64,000 nucleotides of DNA from Pelagimonas sp050633425 (GTDB lineage: Bacteria > Pseudomonadota > Alphaproteobacteria > Rhodobacterales > Rhodobacteraceae), in contig NZ_JBOEGM010000020.1 in assembly GCF_050633425.1 (NCBI RefSeq), positions 1 through 64,000 of the forward strand, read 5' to 3'. This document shows positions 26,429 through 33,883 of the stretch, piece by piece. The notes beneath the pieces are model-generated. The model was not told the DNA's origin. It saw nothing but the letters and a program-made list of their open reading frames with translations, and searched no databases. The number at the start of each line of letters is the position of its first letter. Within the stretch, counting starts at the first letter, position 1. The translations under genes and the position numbers were made by a program.

Positions 26429-27134
26429 CGTTGCGATCCTCTTGTGGTTTTGCCTCAGGGGTGAGGTCAATTTCTCGGTCAATCAGCGTTGAGACATCAC
26501 CGGGATGATGAAACACGCCGATCATCGCCGTGCCATTTGCCTTGAGATCGCCAAGCCGCTCAACCAAAGCCGCGCGGGCGGACACATCGAGCGACGCCGT
26601 TGGTTCATCAAGCAAAAGCAGGCGCTGGGGCAAGATCAATGCGCGGGCCAAATTGACTTTTTGCTGCTCCCCCCCGGAAAAGGTTGATGGATAGGCAGGC
26701 CATAAATCACGTTTGACACCAAAGGCTTCGAGCCAATGGTGCGCTTGGTGCAACGCCTCGGCCTCAGAATGTCCCGCCCGGCGCAGCGGTTCGGCGACCA
26801 AAGCTTCGGCACTCACCCTTGGGCGGGCTGTCAGGAACTGGGTGACAAACCCAATTTCACTCCGGCGCAGATGGGTGATGTCGACATCCGCGGCGCGCGC
26901 CAGATCAATTTCACCATGTTCAGAATGGAAAAGAATTTGCCCCGAGCCGGCCAGATAGCTGCGATACAAAGTGCGCAATAGCGTCGATTTCCCCGCGCCG
27001 TTGCGCCCCTTGAGCAGCAAGAACTCTCCGGTTTTCAAGGTGAATGAAATATCGTCAAATGCCGTCATCCGGTTGCCCAGATGGTGCATGACAAAGCCTT
27101 TGCTCAGGCTGCGAACATCGAGAATCTGTGTCAT
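26415..27134 (-). CDS. phnL: PhnL, ABC-type ATPase of the C-P lyase complex
   Basis: A 239-residue ATP-binding protein. Walker A GRNGAGKST, signature FSGGEQQKVNLARALI, Walker B LLLLDEPTASLDV and the H loop in GVFHHPGD. PhnL is an ATPase subunit associated with the C-P lyase core and needed for forming the ribosyl phosphonate. Start overlaps the phnK stop (ATGA), and its end overlaps phnM. Its key residues look intact. Confidence 0.94.
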   Translation of the reverse strand: MTQILDVRSLSKGFVMHHLGNRMTAFDDISFTLKTGEFLLLKGRNGAGKSTLLRTLYRSYLAGSGQILFHSEHGEIDLARAADVDITHLRRSEIGFVTQFLTARPRVSAEALVAEPLRRAGHSEAEALHQAHHWLEAFGVKRDLWPAYPSTFSGGEQQKVNLARALILPQRLLLLDEPTASLDVSARAALVERLGDLKANGTAMIGVFHHPGDVSTLIDREIDLTPEAKPQEDRNDVAV

Positions 27135-27928
27135 AGTTTGGCATGCACCAGTTGTTGCGTATAGGCGTGTTGCGGGTCTTGAAAGATTTGATCGGCAAGG
27201 CCCGTTTCGACAACTTGCCCTCTCCGCATCACCATAACGCGGTCGGACAGGGTGCGAATGACACCCAGATCGTGGCTGACGATAACCATTGTGATGTTGC
27301 GCCCCGCCTGGAGGCGTTTCAGCGTATCAAGCACCAAGGCCTGAACAGACACATCAAGGCCGGTGGTCGGTTCATCCAGCAGCAAAAGCGCGGGTTCCAG
27401 CGCGATGGCTTTGGCCAACTGCACCCGTTGCTGCATCCCACCCGACAGCTCAATCGGCGGCGCATCCATTCGCTCCAACGGAAATTCGGACGCATCAAGC
27501 GCGTCGCTGGCCTTGGCACGCAGGGTTGCAAATTTGCGCTCTCCGGCCACCAAAAGCCGCTCGGCGACGTTGCCCGATGAAGAATGCGACATCAGCAAAC
27601 CAAGATGCGGGTTTTGATAGACGATCCCGATCTGCGTGGCGCACAACATGCGACGGGCGTAGCGATCAAGGTCAAACAAATTGCCCTGCACGTCGGGCAG
27701 ATCAAGGGTGTAGCTGCCGGTATCGGGCACCTCTTCGAGGTTCAGACAGCGCAGGAACGTCGATTTGCCGGACCCGCTTTCACCAACGACCCCAAGAACT
27801 TCACCGGGATAAACCATCGCCGACACATCGTCCAAGGCCCGAACCGAGCCATAGGATTTGGAGACATTATTGGCGACAAGCAAAGGCCGTGTGGTCACAA
27901 GGCGCGGTGGTTCCAACGCGATGGTCAT
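27131..27928 (-). CDS. phnK: PhnK, ABC-type ATPase of the C-P lyase complex
   Basis: A 265-residue ATPase. Walker A GESGSGKST, signature LSGGMQQRVQLAKAI, Walker B LLLLDEPTTGLDV and H loop IVSHDLGV. In E. coli a PhnK dimer docks on PhnJ in the core complex and uses ATP to open it. Start overlaps the phnJ stop (ATGA). No unusual residues seen, in contrast with PhnJ. Confidence 0.94.
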   Translation of the reverse strand: MTIALEPPRLVTTRPLLVANNVSKSYGSVRALDDVSAMVYPGEVLGVVGESGSGKSTFLRCLNLEEVPDTGSYTLDLPDVQGNLFDLDRYARRMLCATQIGIVYQNPHLGLLMSHSSSGNVAERLLVAGERKFATLRAKASDALDASEFPLERMDAPPIELSGGMQQRVQLAKAIALEPALLLLDEPTTGLDVSVQALVLDTLKRLQAGRNITMVIVSHDLGVIRTLSDRVMVMRRGQVVETGLADQIFQDPQHAYTQQLVHAKL

Positions 27929-28839
27929 TGCGCCATCTCCCCATTTTTGTACCAGGTTTCGCCGAATTCGGTTGGTGTACCTTCGGCGCGGCGGATCATT
28001 TTGACCCCCAGTTCACTATCCGACACTTCATAGAGCGACGGGCCGTCATCCTGTGGGATCTCATTCATGAAGAACCCTTTTGCCCCCGACCGATGGCAGA
28101 TCAGATCGGCATGCGCTTCGACTTGATAGGGCACATCATCAAAAACCAGTGGCTCAACCTTGGTATAGGGCGGGACAGCGTGGATGCGCTTTTCGCGCCC
28201 TGCCGATAGGATTGTCAGATGTTTGGCCATGTTCAGTTTGGGCACGTCCCAACGCGGGATCGGCGACGGCGTCATCACGAACCGACCATGAACCAGCGAA
28301 GGGTAACTGGCCCCAAGCATCACACGGCCAGACCGGACAATCTGTTCAAACAGTTGCAACCACATCCGCCCGTAATCGGCATCCGCATGCATTTGGCGGG
28401 CCAGTGACATATTGGGTTGCACTGGCCGCAGCGGTTCGGGGTTGGGCACCTGAAGCACCAGCACTTGATCATCACGCAAGATTTCTTCGGGAATGCGGTG
28501 GCGCGATTGGATCAGATCGGCCTCCAATGCATCGAGCGTCACCGGGGCGCCCGACACCCGCGCCAGAAACCGGCGGATCGAGACCGCATTGACGCTGTCA
28601 TCTGCGCCTTGATCAATGACTTTGACCCGCGTCTTTGGGTTGATCAGCGTGCAAGACACCTGCAATCCGCCCGTTCCCCAACCGCGCGCCATGGGCACTT
28701 CGCGGCTGGCATAGGGTATCTGGCAGCCCGGAACCGCGATCGCCTTGAGCGTTTTGCGGCGAATTTCGCGCTTTGCAGAGGCATCTAGGAACCCATAGCT
28801 CATCGGCTCCCAGTCTTTGGTCAGGCTCTTGAGGCTCAT
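27925..28839 (-). CDS. phnJ: PhnJ, C-P lyase subunit lacking most of the Fe-S cysteine motif
   Basis: A 304-residue homologue of PhnJ, the radical-SAM subunit that cuts the carbon-phosphorus bond. Much is conserved: AIAVPGCQIPYASRE with the radical-site glycine (Gly38, E. coli Gly32), ARGWGTGGLQ, KVIDQGADDSVNAVSIRRF, QSRHRIPE and PSPIPRWD. The C-terminal metal region is not. E. coli has Cys241, Cys244 and Cys266 as cluster ligands and Cys272 as the proposed thiyl site. Here only the first aligns (Cys248 in DLICHRSGAKGFF). The second is Ser, and the FVCSDTDYC segment is replaced by YEVSDSELG. The other cysteines are Cys39 and Cys63. The frame is unbroken and coupled to phnI and phnK by ATGA overlaps, so a sequencing slip is unlikely. 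Confidence 0.92.
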   Translation of the reverse strand: MSLKSLTKDWEPMSYGFLDASAKREIRRKTLKAIAVPGCQIPYASREVPMARGWGTGGLQVSCTLINPKTRVKVIDQGADDSVNAVSIRRFLARVSGAPVTLDALEADLIQSRHRIPEEILRDDQVLVLQVPNPEPLRPVQPNMSLARQMHADADYGRMWLQLFEQIVRSGRVMLGASYPSLVHGRFVMTPSPIPRWDVPKLNMAKHLTILSAGREKRIHAVPPYTKVEPLVFDDVPYQVEAHADLICHRSGAKGFFMNEIPQDDGPSLYEVSDSELGVKMIRRAEGTPTEFGETWYKNGEMAQ

Positions 28840-29966
28840 GTCGCGCGCTCCGCTTCCTTGGTCGTGTCCAAGTTGTTCTTTGATGTTGAGGGCTTGGTGT
28901 TGGGTTGAGACCCGGCCTTGGACTCAGCCTCGGACTCGGCTTTGGACTTGGCATCCCGCATCGCATCGAGGCTCGATTGGAAAGTCACGTAATGCGGCAG
29001 CTTGAAGTGAATACAAAAGCCCGAGCTTTCGACCCCTTCTGTATGATACAAAAAGAATTCTTCCTCGGTGGCAGCCCCCTTGGGTGCCCCCTCGGAGTTG
29101 AGATCCAATGTCGCGGCGGCGATCACTTTGACTTCATTCCAGCCAAGGGTTGCGGAAAATCCTAGTCCGAGCTCAGTGCCTTGTTTCGAAACAACCTCAG
29201 CTTGGCTTACTTTGACACGCCCGGCGCTAAACCGGGTTCCGCAGGGATGTTCGACTCTGACCTCTGCTTCGGCCAATCGCAGCTCATTCACAGTCGGGTG
29301 CGCCTGCCCATACCCGCGCTGTGCAGCGTAACCAAGCGCCAAAACCCCGCCGGTGTCAGCCCGTGCCAGCGACTGCAATGTATGGGCGCGTTTGGCTGGG
29401 AACAGCAGCGGTTCGCGCGTGACATCTGGGATGTCATTGCCGGTCAAGTCGTCCGGTTCAGGCGCGGTCAGCAGCTGGTTTTCCGCCTGCCAGGCGGCAA
29501 CAGACGGCTGATAGGCAGGTGCAGGCGTCTCTGCCGGGGTGACCGCTTGGGGTTCAAACGTTTCACCCGCCAATACGCCGGTCGCCAAAATCCGGTGCGA
29601 ATAATCCAAGGTTGGCCCAAGCACTTGCCCGCCGGGAATATCCTTGAATGCCGCTGAAATCCGACGATGTGTAAACAGGCTGTCTTGGGTCACCGGCTCG
29701 GCCACGCACAGACGCGGTTGGGTGGTGCGCCAGGCGCGCAACAGCAAGACCGCTTCGTAAAGCTCACCACCGGTTTGCGCCAAGGCCAAGGCGGCCAAAT
29801 CAGCGTCATATAGGGACGCTTCGCCCATCACCCGATCAATCAAATACGGCAGCGCCGCACGCACATCCGCGACACGCTCAGCTGAAATCTCACCCATTTC
29901 AGCCCGAAACAGGTTTTGCGATTGTTCAATGGCGCGTTCCCCGCCGCGGGTTGCGACATAAGCCAT
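28836..29966 (-). CDS. phnI: PhnI, nucleosidase subunit of C-P lyase
   Basis: A 376-residue core subunit that couples phosphonate to ribose from a purine nucleotide. Matches to E. coli PhnI run throughout: YVATRGGERAIEQS, IDRVMGEASLYDADLAALAL, RRISAAFKDIPGGQVLGPTLDYSHR, LALGYAAQRGYGQAHP and HFKLPHYVTFQ. After that point it carries about 40 extra residues, with KSKA/ESEA/ESKA from three 12-bp repeats (28914-28949) and a Thr/Lys/Asn-rich end. Start forms TAATG with the phnH stop; the end overlaps phnJ. Confidence 0.94.
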   Translation of the reverse strand: MAYVATRGGERAIEQSQNLFRAEMGEISAERVADVRAALPYLIDRVMGEASLYDADLAALALAQTGGELYEAVLLLRAWRTTQPRLCVAEPVTQDSLFTHRRISAAFKDIPGGQVLGPTLDYSHRILATGVLAGETFEPQAVTPAETPAPAYQPSVAAWQAENQLLTAPEPDDLTGNDIPDVTREPLLFPAKRAHTLQSLARADTGGVLALGYAAQRGYGQAHPTVNELRLAEAEVRVEHPCGTRFSAGRVKVSQAEVVSKQGTELGLGFSATLGWNEVKVIAAATLDLNSEGAPKGAATEEEFFLYHTEGVESSGFCIHFKLPHYVTFQSSLDAMRDAKSKAESEAESKAGSQPNTKPSTSKNNLDTTKEAERAT

Positions 29967-30502
29967 TATAAAACCTCCACGTTCACGGATCTTGGCAGGC
30001 CAATGATCTGCGCCCCATCCACCAGAAAAATGTCAAAGCCCATCGGATACCGCATGGTCTGATCGCGGATCGCCCAGAGATCGGTGGGCACACCGCCTAT
30101 GACCACATCGACGGCTCCGTCTACACCGGGGCCTGACAACCTTAGGTTTTGCCCCTGACCAAAGTCGGCCCCCAGAACCAGCGTCGCCCCGTCCTCTGGA
30201 TGCAAATCACTCCCGCTCCGCACCCCCCGCAGAAGCGCGGCATTTTCGAGGCGCTCAAAAAAGAGATGATCCGCCTGACACGCGTCAATCAGCGCAGCCC
30301 CGGTTCGCCGCGCTATGTTCGTCAGTTCCGGTGTCTCGCAGTAGACTGAGCACTCACGATCAATCAATGTTTCAAGGATCGGTGCCTGCCCGGATTGCGG
30401 CATATCTCGCGGCAACCCAGGACGCGACATCGCCCACATCAACGCGGTGTAGGCCGCGTTGCAACGCGTCTCAAAATCTGAGGGTTTGGGATGGGGCGAC
30501 AT
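29966..30502 (-). CDS. phnH: PhnH, C-P lyase core subunit
   Basis: A 178-residue PhnH, which forms the PhnGHIJ core with PhnG, I and J. Seen: the N-terminal FETRCNAAYTALMWAMSRPG, LILGADFGQGQ-like LVLGADFGQGQNLRLSGPGVDG, and the terminal RYPMGFDIFLVDGAQIIGLPRS. ATG at 30502 overlaps the phnG stop by one base (TGATG); a TTG one codon upstream is less likely. Function is structural and in substrate handling; no catalytic residues are established. Confidence 0.92.
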   Translation of the reverse strand: MSPHPKPSDFETRCNAAYTALMWAMSRPGLPRDMPQSGQAPILETLIDRECSVYCETPELTNIARRTGAALIDACQADHLFFERLENAALLRGVRSGSDLHPEDGATLVLGADFGQGQNLRLSGPGVDGAVDVVIGGVPTDLWAIRDQTMRYPMGFDIFLVDGAQIIGLPRSVNVEVL

Positions 30503-30945
30503 CAAAACGTCTCCATATTGACGCGGGTCGCTTGGACACGGCGCAGGGTTTCGTCATCCGATTGGGATTGAACGGTCTTTTCATGAGACAGGAATGTCGA
30601 AATCTCTGCTTCCGAGTGCCCGGATGCCATCGCCAGATCGACAATCGCCATCGCCATGGCGGCTTCAAGATCTCGACCTTGCCGCATGCCATAGCCCTGC
30701 GCGCCCGCATCAGAAATCCGCGCCTCGCTCATCAAGACTTCGCCCAGATGGAAATGTGTGCCTTGTGCCGTATCGCGCATCGGCAACATGACCAATCCGG
30801 TTCGGTTTTCTTCCACAACAATACCGTTAAACCCAGGGATCAAAGGCTCAGCAAACGCCTTAAGCCGCCGCGCATCTGCCCGCGCCAGAATGCTCAGCGC
30901 ATCTTCGTGTTCGAAACCACCGAAATTTGGCCTGGGCTGGGTCAT
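30502..30945 (-). CDS. phnG: PhnG, C-P lyase core subunit
   Basis: A 147-residue PhnG. The conserved THFHLGEVLMSEARI segment and the C-terminal GRDLEAAMAMAIVDLAM helix are those of the family. It follows phnF by a single base, so the regulator is translated together with the enzymes. PhnG belongs to the PhnGHIJ core and helps PhnI load phosphonate on the nucleotide in E. coli. Confidence 0.92.
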   Translation of the reverse strand: MTQPRPNFGGFEHEDALSILARADARRLKAFAEPLIPGFNGIVVEENRTGLVMLPMRDTAQGTHFHLGEVLMSEARISDAGAQGYGMRQGRDLEAAMAMAIVDLAMASGHSEAEISTFLSHEKTVQSQSDDETLRRVQATRVNMETF

Positions 30946-30946
30946 A

Positions 30947-31663
30947 CTAAATATCCTCTAGGTTGATTGAAAATTTGACCCGCGCCGAAGACCAGATCAC
31001 TTCGCTATAGGCCAATGCCGCGCCGTCCTGGGTGCGATCAACCGCACGCAGCACCAAAACCGGCATGTCGGGGTGTTGTTTGAGCATTTTTGCTTCGTCT
31101 TGGCGTGCGGGCCGCGAATGGATTTCAGTGCGGCCGCGCAAATAATCTGTGATCCCATAGGATTCATAGACAGCCGTGACTGATCCCAAGGATTGGCGAC
31201 GTTCTGGAAAGGCCGAAAACTTGGTCGCATCGTGATAGAGAGCGCCAAAAGACACCGGGAGCCCATCGGCAAATGTGATACGCCGCGTGACGATCACCGG
31301 GGCCCCCTCGGTCAGATTAAGCGATTTCGCGACGCGACCATTGGCTGTGATCTTTTCGATGCCCAGAAGCTCTCCGGTGATATCGACACCGTGCGGCTCC
31401 AGATTCTTGCGCATCCGGGTGCGACGCCCGATTTGATATTCCAAGCGCGGTCTGGTTTGCACAAAGGTGCCACGCCCCTGCTCAACGCTCAGATGGCCTG
31501 TTTTGGCCAGTTCCGCGATGGCCCGACGTACCGAATGACGACCGGATCCATAGAGCGCAGCAAGCTCCGGTTCCGTCGGCAATTTGGTGCCCGGTTCAAG
31601 CACACCGTCCATAATGTCTTGTTCAATCATTGTGCGAATATCTCGCCAGCGGTCTCTGTTCAT
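30947..31663 (-). CDS. phnF: PhnF, GntR-family repressor of phosphonate genes
   Basis: A 238-residue regulator of the GntR/HutC type. The N-terminal winged helix has GTKLPTEPELAALYGSGRHSVRRAIAELAKTGHLSVEQGRGTFV (about residues 23-66). The rest is a UTRA effector domain (EIHSRPARQDEAKML, AVDRTQDGAALAYSEVIW). It is the first gene of the C-P lyase operon and lies 5 bases from a near-perfect copy of the inverted repeat also found at 15816 and 25169, so it probably represses itself and both other units. The ligand is likely a phosphonate or pathway intermediate. Confidence 0.92.
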   Translation of the reverse strand: MNRDRWRDIRTMIEQDIMDGVLEPGTKLPTEPELAALYGSGRHSVRRAIAELAKTGHLSVEQGRGTFVQTRPRLEYQIGRRTRMRKNLEPHGVDITGELLGIEKITANGRVAKSLNLTEGAPVIVTRRITFADGLPVSFGALYHDATKFSAFPERRQSLGSVTAVYESYGITDYLRGRTEIHSRPARQDEAKMLKQHPDMPVLVLRAVDRTQDGAALAYSEVIWSSARVKFSINLEDI

Positions 31664-31668
31664 GTGTC

Positions 31669-31684
31669 AATCATCCGAATGAAT
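31669..31684. promoter_or_regulatory. Probable PhnF operator in front of phnF
   Basis: AATCATCCGAATGAAT, one base different from the copies at 15816 and 25169. It is 5 bases upstream of the phnF ATG, and the GGATGA part of the arm takes the place of a ribosome site. ACTGTCACAG on the minus strand (31702-31711) lies further upstream. The remaining gap up to 31979 shows no gene. Confidence 0.78.
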
Positions 31685-31979
31685 TTTCGAATAAAGAATG
31701 ACTGTGACAGTGGCGTGTCGTCCAGTGGTCGTTTCGTCATCACACGCACTGATTTTTCAGGTATGTCTGACCGCTAGCAAATCTAAGCTTTTGATTTTGT
31801 TACGAGCATCCACCAAAATACGCTCCAGAATTTCGCCAAAAAATCCCAGATACAAAAAACAACGTCAGTAACGACAGCTATCTGGCCGCCCTGGTCTATG
31901 TGTGTTGCGCGCAGGAAAAGCTGCTTTTGTGCTCAAAACATGCGATAGACTGGGCCAAGACTAAAAAAGGAATACCTGA

Positions 31980-32393
31980 ATGCTGACCCCGTTTCATCTC
32001 GCTTACAATGTCACAGATCTCAGCGCGGCCCGGTCGTTTTATGGTGAAACTCTCGGCTGCAAAGAGGGGCGTTCGACCGAGACCTGGGTGGACTTTAGCT
32101 TCTTTGGTCACCAGATTTCATTGCATCTTGGGCAGCCGTTCCAAACCCAATCCACCGGGAAAGTCGGGGACCATATGGTTCCCATGCCTCATCTCGGCGT
32201 GGTTCTGAGAATGGAGGATTGGCAAAAACTTGCGCGCAGGTTGGAAGCGTCTGATGTCGAGTTTGTCATCAACCCAACGGTACGATTTGCCGGCGAACCG
32301 GGCGAGCAAGCGACCATGTTTTTCTACGACCCATCTGGAAACCCGATAGAAATCAAAGGGTTTTCGGACATGGATGCGGTTTTTGCCAGCTAA
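31980..32393 (+). CDS. VOC-superfamily (glyoxalase-like) protein
   Basis: A 137-residue single vicinal-oxygen-chelate module pair. It begins FHLAYNVTDLSAARSFYGETLG and ends MFFYDPSGNPIEIKGF. The likely metal ligands are His in FHLAYN, His in PHLGVVL and Glu in IEIKGF. An AAGGAA site precedes the ATG. Such proteins include glyoxalases, ring-cleavage dioxygenases and fosfomycin-resistance enzymes; nothing here selects one. It stands alone between the phn operon and the convergent acyl-CoA gene. Confidence 0.85.
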   Translation: MLTPFHLAYNVTDLSAARSFYGETLGCKEGRSTETWVDFSFFGHQISLHLGQPFQTQSTGKVGDHMVPMPHLGVVLRMEDWQKLARRLEASDVEFVINPTVRFAGEPGEQATMFFYDPSGNPIEIKGFSDMDAVFAS

Positions 32394-32411
32394 AGTTTGA
32401 CCCGAACTTTA
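32391..32411. terminator. Hairpin shared by two convergent genes
   Basis: TAAAGTT (32391-32397) and AACTTTA (32405-32411) pair around a 7-base loop. The left arm begins with the stop of the VOC gene and the right arm ends with the stop of the acyl-CoA synthetase gene. It is AT-rich and has no long U tract, so termination strength is doubtful. Confidence 0.4.
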
Positions 32412-33881
32412 ATCCAAAAACGCAGGCAGGGCCGATTTCAGAATCTTGCCCGTTGCCGCCGCCGGTAGTTTTTCGATCACAACAATCCGCGAAGGCCGTT
32501 TGTAACCAGCAAGCCGTTGCGCCGCAAATTGGCGCAGGCTCTCTTCGTCGGGCCAGTCGCTTTTGGATGCCTCGACAAAGGCGTAGACCTTTTCGTCACC
32601 GCCTTCCATCACACCAATCACGGCACATTGGATCACCTGAGGATGATCATTCAGCGCGGCCTCGACTTCGGGGGGGTAAACGTTAAATCCGCCGTGAATG
32701 ATCAGTTCCTTTGAACGCCCGCGAATATGCAGGTTGCCATCATCATCGAATTCACCCAAATCGCCCGTACGAAGCCAGCCATCCGGTGTAAAGGCTTTGG
32801 CGGTTTCGATGTCATTGCGAAAATATGCCTTCATGACACCACCGCCCGACACCAAAATCTCACCGACGTTGCCTTCGCCCCCCGGAGCCGCGAAATCCAG
32901 TTTTACATCAACGCCAGGAAAGGTTTTGCCGACCGAAATATCGTCATTGCCGCGGTCGTGGCGTGTCAGGCACACACCTGCAGTGGCCTCTGTCATGCCA
33001 TAGCCGTTTTGCAACGGCAGGCCGAAAAATCTCTCTGCTTTGCGCTTCCAATCAATATCAAGGGGAGCTGCGCCGGATGAGATGTAACGCAAGGATTTGA
33101 CCGGCAAGGTGTCGTGCCCTTGCGCAGCGGTATAGTGCATAAGCTGCGCCAACATTTGCGGAACGGAGGACAGCAACGTCACCCCTTCGGTCAGCGCCTT
33201 GTACAGGTTCGCCGGAGAAAACCGGGGTTCAATCCGAATCGTTGCGCCCGATAAGACCGACGCCATAACCACCGAAGCCAATCCAAAAACATGGCTGATT
33301 GGTAAAACGCCGTAAAGCGTGTCCGCGGGCGTGATGTCGCGCACGGCGCTCGACACTGTGCCGCCAAAGATCAGGTTGTCATGGGTCAGCATAACGCCTT
33401 TGGGAGCCCCGGTGGTGCCGGTTGTATAGAGGACAGTGGCCACATCGCTTATCACATCTTCTGGATCGGATGCACGCGCCAGGGCCACGATATTTCGGCT
33501 TGATGTGAGCGGCTTAGCGCCAAAACGGGCGGCGTGATCAGCAGCATTCTGAGAGACAGTATGGGTAAACAGAACCACAGCCGGGGTCGCGTGGTCGATC
33601 ACACGGCTGATTTCGGCGTCGGTTTGGCGCGCGTTAAAAGGGATCACCGCCGCCCCTAAAATGGAGGCCGCGAACAGGGTCGCTACGACCGGGGCACAGT
33701 TCTCCATGATCAGTAAAACCCGATCCCCCGCAACCACACCCAAACCGGCCAGATCATCGGCAAATGCCTCAGCTTTGGCCTGCAAGTCTTGGTAAGTCCA
33801 ATCCAGACCCAGCGTGTCGGTCATCGCCCTAGCGTTAGGCGTGTCTTGGGCGCGTTTTTCTAGAATTTGGTGAATGCGCAT
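32409..33881 (-). CDS. Acyl-CoA synthetase (AMP-forming carboxylate-CoA ligase)
   Basis: A 490-residue ANL-family ligase that activates a carboxylic acid with ATP and CoA. The P loop is VLYTTGTTGAPKGVMLTH (near 150-167). Further motifs are QNGYGMTEAT, WLRTGDLGEFDDDGNLHIRGR, ELIIHGGFNVYPPEVE and the C-terminal Lys in LPAAATGKILKS. It is the last gene of the beta-oxidation run, 2 bases after the preceding gene. Comparable in role to PimA of the R. palustris dicarboxylate operon, though the substrate is not determined by sequence. Confidence 0.9.
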   Translation of the reverse strand: MRIHQILEKRAQDTPNARAMTDTLGLDWTYQDLQAKAEAFADDLAGLGVVAGDRVLLIMENCAPVVATLFAASILGAAVIPFNARQTDAEISRVIDHATPAVVLFTHTVSQNAADHAARFGAKPLTSSRNIVALARASDPEDVISDVATVLYTTGTTGAPKGVMLTHDNLIFGGTVSSAVRDITPADTLYGVLPISHVFGLASVVMASVLSGATIRIEPRFSPANLYKALTEGVTLLSSVPQMLAQLMHYTAAQGHDTLPVKSLRYISSGAAPLDIDWKRKAERFFGLPLQNGYGMTEATAGVCLTRHDRGNDDISVGKTFPGVDVKLDFAAPGGEGNVGEILVSGGGVMKAYFRNDIETAKAFTPDGWLRTGDLGEFDDDGNLHIRGRSKELIIHGGFNVYPPEVEAALNDHPQVIQCAVIGVMEGGDEKVYAFVEASKSDWPDEESLRQFAAQRLAGYKRPSRIVVIEKLPAAATGKILKSALPAFLD

Positions 33882-33883
33882 GG

